Assembly (NCBI GenBank): GCA_030654695.1
Contig: JAURWY010000017.1
Coordinates: 1-64,000, forward strand
Reading direction: 5' to 3'
DNA from: Polaromonas sp.
Lineage (GTDB): Bacteria > Pseudomonadota > Gammaproteobacteria > Burkholderiales > Burkholderiaceae_C
Length of the DNA: 64,000 nt
The position numbers and the translations under genes are program-made. The notes under the pieces are model-generated. The model was not told the DNA's origin, ran no database searches, and saw nothing but the letters and a program-made list of their open reading frames with translations. Below are positions 8,564 through 17,990 of the stretch, one piece after another; position 1 is the stretch's first letter; each line of letters begins with the position of its first letter.

Positions 8564-10870
8564 CTATGCGGACATGGCCGCAAGTACGGGACGCTGAGAA
8601 GGCTGTGCAGCCTCAGATGCCGCCTGCTGTGGCTGTGGCTCTGCCGCTGCGGGCCTCTGGCCTGCCAACAAAGCCAGTACCTTGGCCTTAGGACCATCGG
8701 CAAGCAAACGCCCACCATCCACCACAATGATGCGGTCAACCACATCAAGCAAGGCCGGGCGATGCGTAACCACAACCAAGGTCTGGCCGTTCACTGCCGT
8801 GCGCAAATGATTGATGAAGCTGGCTTCAGACTGCGCGTCCATCGAGCTGGTTGGCTCGTCCATCAACAACACTTGTGATTGCGTCACCAAACAACGTGCA
8901 AGCGCAACCAACTGGCGTTGCCCACCAGAAAGCAAGCTGCCCATTTCGCCAACAGGCAGGTCATAACCCATGGGGTGTGCCGCAGCAATTTTATCCAGCC
9001 CGGTCTGCTTGGCCACCTCGATGAAGCGGTCCATATTGGCGTGCGCACGGCCCAACATCACGTTGTCCTTCAAGCTGCCTTGAAAGAGCCGTGGCTCCTG
9101 AGAAACAAAGCCCACATGACACCTAAAGTCCGTCGGATCAATCTGGCGCAAGTCAAGACCATCGACTTCCACAAAACCATCGGTCGGTTGATACAGGCCG
9201 GCCAACAGCCTCAAGATGGTGGATTTACCACTGCCAATTTTCCCCAAAATGGCGATGCGTTCGCCCGGCCTGATCTCCAAATTGATCCCTTTTAGCACCG
9301 TGGGTGAATGCTGACGCGTACCCTTTGGATACGCGAAATTCACATCCCTCAAAGCGAGTTGACCGTTGATCTCAGGGCGTGACAGGTATTGCTTTCCAGC
9401 GTCTCGCTCCGTGGGGATGGCCATCAGGTCATTGAGTGTCCTCAAGGCCGCACGTGCACCCTGAAACCGGCCTGCCAGCATCACTACGGACGTCAAAGGG
9501 GCGATCGCACGGCCAGCAAACATCACTGCACCGATCAAGGAGCCGCTCGATATGTGGCCATCCTGGATCAACACCACACCCCAAATCAACATCGTCACGG
9601 TCACCAAAGGCTGCATCACCATGGTCACGTTGTTAACGATACCGGCGATCGCCCTCGACTTTAATGACGAGGCAGCCGCAGCTGCATTGGCGGCTTCATA
9701 TCGACGCGCAAAGTAGCCTTGAGCACCTGCTGCACGCACATCCTCCAAGCCCTCAATGACGGCAACGAGCGTGCCTTGTAAGTCAGCATGCTGCGCCATA
9801 TTGGCCGTCATCTGACGACGCAAGACACTCTGAATGCCAAACGACATGGCCAACACAAGAGGCACGGCAATCAACAACACGATGCATAGCGGCCCGGCCA
9901 CCACATAGGTCATGAAAACAAACAAGAATATAAATGGCAAGTCCGTCAAAACTGCTGTACTGGCCGATGTCGAGAACTCCCGAACCACCTCGATCTGAGC
10001 CAGTTTGTGAGCAAACGAGCCAGCCGATTCGGGCTTGTGCTCCAGCCTGATATTGACCGCTTGATTGAATAAAATGTTGCCCATCGCCAGGTCAGCTTTC
10101 TTACCAGCGATGTCAATCAAATAGCTTCTGAGCTGGCGGGCGGTAAAGTCAAAAACCACACCCAATAGCGCCGCAATGCCCAAGGTCCACAAAGTGGCCA
10201 TGGCTTTATGCGGAATGATTTTGTCGTACACCACGGCCGTGAAAAAGCCGGTCACCATCATCAATATGTTGCTAAGCAACGCAGCGACCATGGCCCCCCG
10301 GTAATAGGGCAGGTAGTTGCGCATCGTCGACCACAGCCAATGCGAGTCAGAGTCAGACTCGACACCAGGCACGTGGTGACCGGCTTGACTGGTCCCAGAC
10401 TTCAAAGCCGCCAGCAAGGTATAGCCTGAATATTCAGGCAGCAACTCTTCTTCATTGGCCGTACAAATCTCGTTACCAGCACCCGGCATCACCACTTCGT
10501 AGCGTGCCCCGCCTGCGCGTTTTGAACGCGTGCTGATCCGTTTGGTGAGGATCACTGCATCGCCATTCTTGAGCAGCATGACCACAGGCATCAGCAAGCC
10601 AAGGATCTTGCTTGGGGATCTTTTGACCAAGGTTGAACTGAACCCGGCGCGCTTGAGCACCTCCACGGCAGCCACCCCAGTTAATGGCCCTGGCGGCCTT
10701 GCGCCATCCAGTAATGAGTTGGCGGTGCGATCTATCCCATGGTGTCTGCAAAGCCATAAAACGGCCTCAAGCAAGGGATCTGAGGCCAAGTCTTCCCCCT
10801 CACCTCCAGCCATGGCTGGCTCAGGCGTCCCGATCGGCTCGATCAAATCGGACTCATCAGGGGGGATCAA
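8564..10870 (-). CDS. LapB-type type I secretion ABC transporter (permease-ATPase)
   Basis: The 768-residue protein has three parts. Residues about 30-145 are a C39-like N-terminal domain without the DCG catalytic motif. Residues about 185-460 are an ABC transmembrane domain. The ATPase follows with Walker A GKIGSGKST at 543-551, signature LSGGQRQ at 647-653, Walker B ending in DEPTSSMD at 671-678, and the H-loop His703. The inactive C39-like domain points to transporters of large adhesins (LapB/LssB class), which bind but do not cleave their substrate. The start is a TTG; a good GAGGAG Shine-Dalgarno six bases upstream (complement of 10877-10882) supports it. Confidence 0.9.
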   Translation of the reverse strand: MIPPDESDLIEPIGTPEPAMAGGEGEDLASDPLLEAVLWLCRHHGIDRTANSLLDGARPPGPLTGVAAVEVLKRAGFSSTLVKRSPSKILGLLMPVVMLLKNGDAVILTKRISTRSKRAGGARYEVVMPGAGNEICTANEEELLPEYSGYTLLAALKSGTSQAGHHVPGVESDSDSHWLWSTMRNYLPYYRGAMVAALLSNILMMVTGFFTAVVYDKIIPHKAMATLWTLGIAALLGVVFDFTARQLRSYLIDIAGKKADLAMGNILFNQAVNIRLEHKPESAGSFAHKLAQIEVVREFSTSASTAVLTDLPFIFLFVFMTYVVAGPLCIVLLIAVPLVLAMSFGIQSVLRRQMTANMAQHADLQGTLVAVIEGLEDVRAAGAQGYFARRYEAANAAAAASSLKSRAIAGIVNNVTMVMQPLVTVTMLIWGVVLIQDGHISSGSLIGAVMFAGRAIAPLTSVVMLAGRFQGARAALRTLNDLMAIPTERDAGKQYLSRPEINGQLALRDVNFAYPKGTRQHSPTVLKGINLEIRPGERIAILGKIGSGKSTILRLLAGLYQPTDGFVEVDGLDLRQIDPTDFRCHVGFVSQEPRLFQGSLKDNVMLGRAHANMDRFIEVAKQTGLDKIAAAHPMGYDLPVGEMGSLLSGGQRQLVALARCLVTQSQVLLMDEPTSSMDAQSEASFINHLRTAVNGQTLVVVTHRPALLDVVDRIIVVDGGRLLADGPKAKVLALLAGQRPAAAEPQPQQAASEAAQPSQRPVLAAMSA

Positions 10871-11047
10871 CTAGGGCTCCTCGCAACAACGCAACATCAC
10901 GGCACAATTCGTGTCGTATACGTCGATGCTAGGCTGGCGCCTGATTTACTTAAGCTTCAATAACACCCGGTTCGCCCTGCAATTCGCGCCCCCAGACGGG
11001 CAACGAGCGCGTAGTTAAGGCAGTGCAACCGCGCCATGACTTGGCAT

Positions 11048-12166
11048 TCAAGGCCCCGGCTCAGGTACATAGCCTGACATTTCAAGATACCCCGATCCCA
11101 TCACTCGCCCATTGGTATCCAGCAGGTCGCTCAGCCCCTCCCAGAACACATCACCTACGCCATGGCTACCGTCCATCTCTTGCTCGTGCACCCGAGCGCG
11201 AACCATATAGACAGTCCCAGCCAACGCCATTCGCCAAGTCACAGGGTACTTGGCACCGGTTGCCGGACTGCGCCAAAAATCACCGGGTGTCAGGCTGATT
11301 TCTTCGTGCTTGAACACCCGATCTGGCTTGCCTGGCTGACGCAGGCTGGCACTCTCCCACACCGAGAGGCCATCCTCGCGCCGCATGCGAAAAACCATCA
11401 AGGCTGAGCCATCGTTAAGATGCATACCGATCCAGTCTGTGCCTGCCGCACCTAGCGCCAGTTGTGAGCGACCCCAGCCATGGTCCATCCACGCACGCCC
11501 GGTAGCGGCCAGCTTGCGCCCCTTATAGCCGACCTGGCCATCCAACTTCAAATAGGGTTGAGAGTAATAGCGCGATGAATCAAGCAGCGTCCGCTCGCGA
11601 CGGATAAAACCCTTCTCACCATGCAACATCATGTCCTGAGATTGGATAGCACGCAGATCCAGCGAGAAATCAGGCGCCACGATATGCGCCTTGAACACGC
11701 TCTGAGCCAGCGGGCCACTGCGCGAGAAAGTCCAGTCCAGCAACTTGATGTTCATGTCGTCTTCAGACACATCGACCAGACCAAATCCCACACGGGCCAT
11801 GCGCTGGTCATGCAGCAGCATGCCCTTGGCATCACTCAAGGATGCTCTCGCGCCAATCACATGCTTGGGTGCGAACTTGCTCGGGTTGTGCTCGGCCGAT
11901 GCCACTCTCGCCCTGAAGAAGGTCATGTGAAAACCCAACTCAGGCTCGCCGGCCTGATTGATCTCGCCCTTGAGGGACCACCATTCGGTCTCGTACGCCA
12001 GATGCGCACCATGCTCCTGTGGCATGCGCAAAGGCACAGGTGGCCCCAGATCAGGCTCGATCACCGACAAGGGCACCTGCGCTTGCGCCAGCCCTTGAGT
12101 CTGCATACAAGCCGCAGGCAACAACGGACTGGGCGCCCACTTCAATAAGGTCCGACGTGTCAACAT
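11048..12166 (-). CDS. AttH/CrtC-like lipocalin-domain protein
   Basis: The protein is about 372 residues from the ATG at 12166. The N terminus has a twin-arginine motif (TRRTLLKW) and a hydrophobic stretch, suggesting Tat export, with a possible Cys anchor in LPAAC. The mature part shows the tandem lipocalin-like AttH/CrtC pattern: YETEWWSLKG, GFHMTFFRAR, FSLDL, RAWMDHGWGRSQL and DWIGMHLNDG. It is the last gene of an ABC ATPase-permease-AttH set, only 4 bases after the permease gene, the same composition as the Agrobacterium attEFGH genes. The ligand or reaction is unknown; a role in handling a lipid or hydrophobic substrate extracted by the transporter is inference. Confidence 0.75.
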   Translation of the reverse strand: MLTRRTLLKWAPSPLLPAACMQTQGLAQAQVPLSVIEPDLGPPVPLRMPQEHGAHLAYETEWWSLKGEINQAGEPELGFHMTFFRARVASAEHNPSKFAPKHVIGARASLSDAKGMLLHDQRMARVGFGLVDVSEDDMNIKLLDWTFSRSGPLAQSVFKAHIVAPDFSLDLRAIQSQDMMLHGEKGFIRRERTLLDSSRYYSQPYLKLDGQVGYKGRKLAATGRAWMDHGWGRSQLALGAAGTDWIGMHLNDGSALMVFRMRREDGLSVWESASLRQPGKPDRVFKHEEISLTPGDFWRSPATGAKYPVTWRMALAGTVYMVRARVHEQEMDGSHGVGDVFWEGLSDLLDTNGRVMGSGYLEMSGYVPEPGP

Positions 12167-12170
12167 CTCA

Positions 12171-14765
12171 TCACCAGTCCTCCTTGACAGCCCGTACCAC
12201 ATCGCTGCCCACGGCGGCCCGTCCAGACATCCACGCTGTAACCGCGCCCGCCACGACGATGCCCATGCACAGCATGATCAGATGTGGCCAAGGCAACAGC
12301 ATGTCCATCGTCCAATGGAAGCTTTGCGGGTTCACCACATAGACCAAAATCACGCTCACAGCCAAGCCCAGCGCCAAGCCCATCAACGCACCCACAGCAG
12401 TCAGCGCGGCCCCCTCACCTGCCAGCACGCGCAGCATCTGCTCACGCGTGAAGCCTAAGTGACTCAGCAACCCAAACTCTTTGCGACGCGCCAATATCTG
12501 TGCAGAAAAACTCGCCGAGATACCAAACAAACCGATGCCAATCCCGACAGCCTGCAGCCAGTAGGTCACAGCAAAACTGCGGTCAAAGATCTTCATGGTT
12601 GACTGCCTGATCTCACCCGGCTCTTTGAATATCAACATACTGCCATCAAGCCCCTTGTCCGCCGCTGCTTGGCGGATGCCGCTCTGCACATCTGACGAGT
12701 GCGTATCGGCCCCCAACCAAAGCGCCAAATCGTTGACCTCCTTATCGCCAGTCAAGCGCTGGTAGTCAACGTCGGCCATGACGATAGCGCCTTGCTGATG
12801 CGCATAATCTCGCCACACACCCCGAACGAAAGCAGCCACAGGAGGCTGACCGGCACGCAAGGGCAGATTCAACATCGAGCCCGGCTTAGCGCCATACAAC
12901 TCCACAACGATCTCACTCACATAAATACCCAACTGCCCCACTGGTGTTGGCAAATCGGGACCGATCAACGGCAACTTGTTCTGCACGTCATCGGCTGACG
13001 CAGCCACAGGGCGAGAAATCAGCACCACAGACGACAAGCCCTGTCGCAAGTTAACCTTGCTGACACGCACGCCCATGGCCTGCTTGACGCCCGGTACACG
13101 CCTGACAGCATCCAACATACCTTGATCCAGATGCAGGGCATCACTGCCGTTGTTGGCCGAACCCGTGCGCACATACAGATCAGCAGGGAGCAAGGTATCC
13201 AGCCAAGTGGTGATCGAGCCTCTGAAGCTGGCGACCATCACCGTCAGCGCGATCGACAAGCCTAGGCTGACCACAATCCCCGCTATGGCTACGGTGGCCG
13301 ACTGCCGCATGTGCCGCACGCGCTCCAACGACAGCAACAACGGGGCGCGACGCGTCAGAAAGCTGCGCGGCAAGAGCTTCATCACGCCACTGAGCAACAG
13401 ACTCACCGTACCGGGCACACACTCTATGCCGCCCGTCATCAAACAAACCACGGCCACATAAGCCCAGACAGGCACGCCATCTATGGCGGGTAACTGCGTC
13501 AAGCCAGCGCCCAACAACAACAAGCCTGGCCCCATCCACATGGCCTTGCCAGACCTGTCCGCCACACTGGCGCCTTTGAGCGCCTGAGCTGGCGCCAAGC
13601 GCTGCACCATGCGTGCCGGTAAGGCCCCGCCCCATAGCGCCGCCAACAAGCCTAAGCCGCCGTACAGCAAAGCCGCCTGACCCGACCACTGCAGCGCAGG
13701 CGCACTGCCTGCGAAGTACTGACCACCCAAATCCCCGCCCAGTATGGACAAGGCCAGCGCGGCCAATGCAGTGCCCAGCCCAATGCCAAGCGCCGCCCCG
13801 ACCAGGCCCATCGCGCCCGACTCCAGCAACACCAAGGTCAAGCGCTCACGCCCGCTTAAACCCAGCACACCCAGCAAGGCAAACTGCCGCTGCCGCTTGC
13901 TCACAGACAAAGACAGCGTCGAAAATACCAAAAAGGCGCCAACGAACAAGGCAATCAGTGCCAACACGGTCAGATTGACACGGTATGCGCGGGACATGTT
14001 CGAAGCCTGCGAGGCCGTGTCCTGAGGCAAATCATGGAGCACGCCTTCGGGCAAGTGCAATGAATCGAGCAAAGCCTGAGCCTGCCTGCCATCCTTGAGC
14101 TTGATATCCAGTCGCGTGATATGGCCCAACATGCCGAATACCTCCTGGGCACCCGCAATATCCATCACGGCCAAGGCCTCGCCAGTAGCCGCCACAGTGC
14201 CAGCCACCCTCAGATTGACTGGCTGCAAGCCAGCCTGCACCGTGATGTCCGTACCCGGCACAAGCTCCAATGTGCGCTGAGCCTGCGCATTGAGGTACAG
14301 CACCTTGGAGTCGAACAGCGTCATCCGGTCATTGCCGATCACATCTCTCGATACCTGCGCAACCAGCGCAGGCGTCAACAAACGCGCAGCCAATGGGTCG
14401 ACGCCGAGGATACGCAAAGGCTTGCCACCCACCTGCGTCTGCAGATCGATGACCGGACTCACGGCACGCACATCCGGGTGCATGACCAGCATCGGGTAGA
14501 TCGATTCGTCCAGCCCACCACCCGCAGCACGCAAAGTCAGATCAGCCTGACCGTTAACCGATCGAACAGCCGAGCCAAACTCACTCAGGGCAGACTCGTT
14601 GATCAAATGGATAGAGAACGCCAGCGCCACACCCAGCATCACAGCCAGCATGGCCACGCTGTGACGCACACCATGCCTGCGCAACTCTTGCCATGAAAAC
14701 GTCCTCAAGAGTTGCCACACGGGAGACGGCACAGCCTCCTGGCGACTGCCCTCAGCGGACATCAC
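12171..14765 (-). CDS. FtsX-family ABC transporter permease (AttF/AttG-like)
   Basis: The 864-residue inner-membrane protein has an N-terminal span, a periplasmic domain (about residues 60-260), a block of FtsX-type spans (about 265-400), further central spans, a second periplasmic domain, and a last three-span FtsX block with the FGLLSHLGFTREQML segment. This two-module design is that of long MacB/LolC/YbbP-type permeases, which couple ATP hydrolysis to periplasmic events or lipoprotein/lipid extraction rather than importing small solutes. It overlaps the ATPase gene by 14 bases and is followed after 4 bases by the AttH-like gene. The substrate is not evident. Confidence 0.85.
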   Translation of the reverse strand: MMSAEGSRQEAVPSPVWQLLRTFSWQELRRHGVRHSVAMLAVMLGVALAFSIHLINESALSEFGSAVRSVNGQADLTLRAAGGGLDESIYPMLVMHPDVRAVSPVIDLQTQVGGKPLRILGVDPLAARLLTPALVAQVSRDVIGNDRMTLFDSKVLYLNAQAQRTLELVPGTDITVQAGLQPVNLRVAGTVAATGEALAVMDIAGAQEVFGMLGHITRLDIKLKDGRQAQALLDSLHLPEGVLHDLPQDTASQASNMSRAYRVNLTVLALIALFVGAFLVFSTLSLSVSKRQRQFALLGVLGLSGRERLTLVLLESGAMGLVGAALGIGLGTALAALALSILGGDLGGQYFAGSAPALQWSGQAALLYGGLGLLAALWGGALPARMVQRLAPAQALKGASVADRSGKAMWMGPGLLLLGAGLTQLPAIDGVPVWAYVAVVCLMTGGIECVPGTVSLLLSGVMKLLPRSFLTRRAPLLLSLERVRHMRQSATVAIAGIVVSLGLSIALTVMVASFRGSITTWLDTLLPADLYVRTGSANNGSDALHLDQGMLDAVRRVPGVKQAMGVRVSKVNLRQGLSSVVLISRPVAASADDVQNKLPLIGPDLPTPVGQLGIYVSEIVVELYGAKPGSMLNLPLRAGQPPVAAFVRGVWRDYAHQQGAIVMADVDYQRLTGDKEVNDLALWLGADTHSSDVQSGIRQAAADKGLDGSMLIFKEPGEIRQSTMKIFDRSFAVTYWLQAVGIGIGLFGISASFSAQILARRKEFGLLSHLGFTREQMLRVLAGEGAALTAVGALMGLALGLAVSVILVYVVNPQSFHWTMDMLLPWPHLIMLCMGIVVAGAVTAWMSGRAAVGSDVVRAVKEDW

Positions 14766-15402
14766 GCAGCCCCGTTCGGGTCAGGCACAAGACACGATCA
14801 GCTAAGCTGGCCACCGTCTGTGAATGCGTGACCATGACGCAAGCTGTGCCGTTATCGCGAATCTGATCGACCAGCGCCTTCATGACCTTCTCGGCCGTTT
14901 GAGGGTCCAAATTACCTGTAGGCTCATCTGCCAAGATCAAAGCCGGACGGTGGATCAAAGCACGTGCAATCGCCACACGTTGCAATTGCCCACCAGACAA
15001 CTGCTGCGGCAAACGCGCGCCCAAGCCATCTAACCCAACGGCCTTCAACACGGCCTCCAAACGTACATCATCTGGCGTGCCCAGCAGCATCAAAGGCAAA
15101 GCCACATTGCTGGCCACATCCAGATGCGGCAGGACATGAAAGGCTTGAAACACAAAGCCCAGATGTCGCCTTCGGAACAAAGCCTGAGCCTGATCGTCCA
15201 GCTTCGTGACGTCGGTATCCAACATCTTGACCGTGCCTTCAGATACGGTGTCCAACCCCGCCAAGCAATTCAACATGGTTGACTTGCCCACACCAGATTC
15301 GCCAACAATAGCCACGAACTCGCCCGCAGCAACGTCCAGCGTCACATCGGCAAAAACGGCCTCGGAGTCATAACGCTTAGTCAGATTGCGAACTTGCAGC
15401 AT
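14752..15402 (-). CDS. LolD/MacB-type ABC transporter ATPase (AttE-like)
   Basis: The ATP-binding subunit is about 216 residues. Walker A is GESGVGKST, the signature is [15 protein letters not shown], and Walker B ends in [10 protein letters not shown], a sequence typical of the LolD/FtsE/MacB group. I chose the ATG at 15402 ([12 protein letters not shown]) because family members start there. An in-frame ATG at 15441 overlaps the stop of the upstream gene and would add 13 unlikely residues. It energises the FtsX-type permease encoded downstream. Confidence 0.88.
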   Translation of the reverse strand: MLQVRNLTKRYDSEAVFADVTLDVAAGEFVAIVGESGVGKSTMLNCLAGLDTVSEGTVKMLDTDVTKLDDQAQALFRRRHLGFVFQAFHVLPHLDVASNVALPLMLLGTPDDVRLEAVLKAVGLDGLGARLPQQLSGGQLQRVAIARALIHRPALILADEPTGNLDPQTAEKVMKALVDQIRDNGTACVMVTHSQTVASLADRVLCLTRTGLRDVR

Positions 15403-15434
15403 GGCGTACCCTGATCCTTGCAGAGTATGTCGGG

Positions 15435-16487
15435 TCACCATTCTTCGGTCTGTTCAGAGCACTCGGACGCCGCAGGGTTAATACTGCAACGGATCTTCTT
15501 GATCAGCTTGAGGCCCTTCTTGTCATAAAAGCCTTTTTCAGCCATCAACACACGCCCTTGGCGCAACAGCACCGCGTAGCGCTCAGTGTCACGGGTACTG
15601 AAGTCCACCCACATATTCTCTGGCACGTCCTTGTCAGCCAGCTTCAAACTGGCCATGTACAACTCGAAGTTGCGCGCCATGTATGTACGCGCTTTCTGCC
15701 CAAAACCCTTAGGGAATTTGGCGGGGCGAATCACCGTCTGATAGGTCGCGATGGTCATGGGCATGCGGATCACCGCCCCCTTGGTACCCAAGCCCCGATA
15801 CAGCTCAAAGGGCATGTAAACGATAGTAGGCAACACCACCATGTCCACGTTGTGATTGTTGAACATGGCCGCCACGTTACTGAAGTCAACGGAGACAGGA
15901 CGCGCACCGATGCGCTCAACCATATGAGCCTCAGCCTTGTCCAGATCAAAGGTACCAAAGCGCTTAGCCGTTTGGCCTTCTATCGATGCGAACTCCTTGT
16001 TGCTCACAAAAACATAAGCTGCACCAATAGGCAAAATGCCTGCTATTTCATAGGCGCCATCCACCATCATGTCTGCCGCCTTAGGCAAGCTGACCAGCTG
16101 AATGAATTTGCGAACCACGTCATAGCTGGCCGCCAAATCCACCTTGCCATTTCGGATGATCGTGGAGGCGCCGACTGAGTCAAGCGAGGCCGCCATGGCA
16201 TTGAACGCCTTGGTACGCAAGCCAGAGGCCATCAATGCATCGCATTGGCCTGTGCGGAAATCTTCAGCGGCCACACGCTCGTCCACATAAGACTTCGCGT
16301 CAATATCAACCCCGCCCTCCTCGAGCATCTCGTAACGGAAGTCTCTAGCAGCACGAAAGGCGTCTCCACTGGCCCCCTGAGGATCAAACACGCACATCTT
16401 GACTTGCGGCAATGGCGGCGCGGCGACAGCCACAGCAGAAGAGCCGATCAAAACGGCCACTGCACAGTATTTTTTGAAAAATGCCAT
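15435..16487 (-). CDS. AdeT-like periplasmic solute-binding-like protein, copy 2
   Basis: The protein is about 350 residues. A signal peptide ends at AVA-AP near residue 22, and a GAGGAG Shine-Dalgarno just before the ATG at 16487 fixes the start. It resembles the putative solute-binding family that includes Acinetobacter AdeT: a CVFDPQGASGD opening, then YVDERVAAEDFRTGQCDA, then LDSVGA. The overall plan recalls TRAP/PhnD-type binding proteins. The Cys-rich C terminus ends SECSEQTEEW. It is clearly paralogous to the next gene upstream. Adjacency to the ATPase gene (32 bases) suggests a shared transcript and perhaps a shared substrate; no ligand can be named. Confidence 0.7.
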   Translation of the reverse strand: MAFFKKYCAVAVLIGSSAVAVAAPPLPQVKMCVFDPQGASGDAFRAARDFRYEMLEEGGVDIDAKSYVDERVAAEDFRTGQCDALMASGLRTKAFNAMAASLDSVGASTIIRNGKVDLAASYDVVRKFIQLVSLPKAADMMVDGAYEIAGILPIGAAYVFVSNKEFASIEGQTAKRFGTFDLDKAEAHMVERIGARPVSVDFSNVAAMFNNHNVDMVVLPTIVYMPFELYRGLGTKGAVIRMPMTIATYQTVIRPAKFPKGFGQKARTYMARNFELYMASLKLADKDVPENMWVDFSTRDTERYAVLLRQGRVLMAEKGFYDKKGLKLIKKIRCSINPAASECSEQTEEW

Positions 16488-16506
16488 CACAACTCCTCTA
16501 TTTTTT

Positions 16507-17610
16507 TCACCAGTCTTCAGTCTGCTCAGAGCACTCAGATGCTTCAGGTTGAATGCTGCAGCGGATCTTCTTGAGAAGCCTGAGCCCCTTTTTGTCATAC
16601 AAACCCTTTTCTGCCATCAGCATGCGGCCTTGGCGCATCATCAGCACATATCGTTCGTTATCGCGAGGGGTCGAGTCAATCCACAGCTTCTCAGGGATTT
16701 GCTTATCTCCTTGAGCCACGATACCCATCGCTGTCTCGAATTGCGAAGCAAAATACTCGCGCGAATCCTGTCCATAACTTTTGCCAAACTTGGCGCTTCG
16801 GATGATGGCCTGCCCGGTCAAAATCAGCACAGGGAAACGGGAAACACCACCTTTGGTCCCAATGCCGCGAAACAACTCCAACGGTTTATAGACCATAGCG
16901 GGCGCCATGATCACGTCAACCAATCCATTATTGAACATGGTCGCGAAGTTGGTAATATTCGCCGCAACGGGCGTGGCCCCCGCACGCAAAATCAACTGCG
17001 CCTCGGCCTTATCGTAATCAAAGGCTGCCACACGCTTGCCGGCAGCTTTCTCTAAGGTATTAATGGCACGATCGTTCACGAAGGGATACACGGCACCCAA
17101 GGGCATGATACCGGCCAACTCATAGGTGCCCGACACAACGAGTTCCCTCGCCTTGGGCGAACTAACGATACGGACGAATTGGTTCACAACCTCGTATGAA
17201 GCCGGCAGATCGATCTTGCCCTTGCGCACAATGGACGACACACCAACCGAATCCAGCGCTGCAGAAAACGGCAAAAATGGGCGGGTACGCAATCCCGTAG
17301 CCAGCACACCATCACATTGCCCAGTGCGGAAATCCTCAACGGCAACACGCTCGTCAACATAACTCTTTATCTGGATCGTGTGGCCTTTTTTGAGCATCGC
17401 CAGTGAGTAATCCTGCATGGCCCGGCGCGTTTCACCGCTGCCAATCGGGTCAAACACACAGAACTGGATACCGCTGCTATCAGCCTTGACATCGGCTGCT
17501 GCGTGCGCCACATCCCCCATCATGATTGAGGCAATAGCGCAGCCCAGAAAAACAGATGAGAATTCAATTAAAAGCATTATAGAAATTGGTTTTTTAATAT
17601 ATTTATTCAT
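16507..17610 (-). CDS. AdeT-like periplasmic solute-binding-like protein, copy 1
   Basis: The protein is about 367 residues from the ATG at 17610. An in-frame start further upstream at 17655 is possible and no clear Shine-Dalgarno decides. A long hydrophobic signal segment ends near HAAAD. The mature part matches its downstream paralogue throughout: FCVFDPIGSGET, YVDERVAVEDFRTGQCDG, LDSVGVSSIVRKGKID, MFNNGLVDV, RQGRMLMAEKGLYDKKGL, and a C terminus ending SECSEQTEDW. The two genes are only 19 bases apart, so they look like a tandem duplication at the head of the ABC cluster. Confidence 0.7.
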   Translation of the reverse strand: MNKYIKKPISIMLLIEFSSVFLGCAIASIMMGDVAHAAADVKADSSGIQFCVFDPIGSGETRRAMQDYSLAMLKKGHTIQIKSYVDERVAVEDFRTGQCDGVLATGLRTRPFLPFSAALDSVGVSSIVRKGKIDLPASYEVVNQFVRIVSSPKARELVVSGTYELAGIMPLGAVYPFVNDRAINTLEKAAGKRVAAFDYDKAEAQLILRAGATPVAANITNFATMFNNGLVDVIMAPAMVYKPLELFRGIGTKGGVSRFPVLILTGQAIIRSAKFGKSYGQDSREYFASQFETAMGIVAQGDKQIPEKLWIDSTPRDNERYVLMMRQGRMLMAEKGLYDKKGLRLLKKIRCSIQPEASECSEQTEDW

Positions 17611-17990
17611 AACCAAATATACCATTTTAAATAACAAGCAACTCAACTCAACCAAGTTAGAACCACACCTTACAAATCCAGATTAACAGCCAACCAAGGC
17701 CACATCTACTCGGGTAACCCCGTACAGAAAAAAACAAATCCAACGCTTGGAACAAAATACGAAAAGCATGGAACAACACATGACAAGTTAGATTTAACGC
17801 ATTAAATTATGGAAGGAACCAATTGACTAGATATAAACAATTGACAAAAAATATACATGCGCCGATTTGGTGGTCGCACGACGTGGCTACCGAATGAACA
17901 ATTCATGCCGAATACGCCACGAACACAGGCGCATCAAGCATGAATTATTCAGATCACCCCGACCAACCTGCATGAAAGATAGAGGAACTT
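17611..17990. other. AT-rich divergent intergenic region
   Basis: About 380 bases separate the minus-strand AdeT-like gene from the plus-strand PEP-CTERM gene. The stretch 17700-17870 is visibly more AT-rich than its surroundings. A TTGACA at 17841-17846 could be a -35 element for the plus-strand gene, but no good -10 lies 16-18 bases later. No gene, tRNA or strong hairpin was seen. It presumably holds promoters for both directions. Confidence 0.5.

Noticed and set aside
8554-8775. Upstream extension of the HlyD protein
   Set aside because: The 74 extra residues overlap the ABC gene and lack family similarity; the ATG at 8553 fits the family start.
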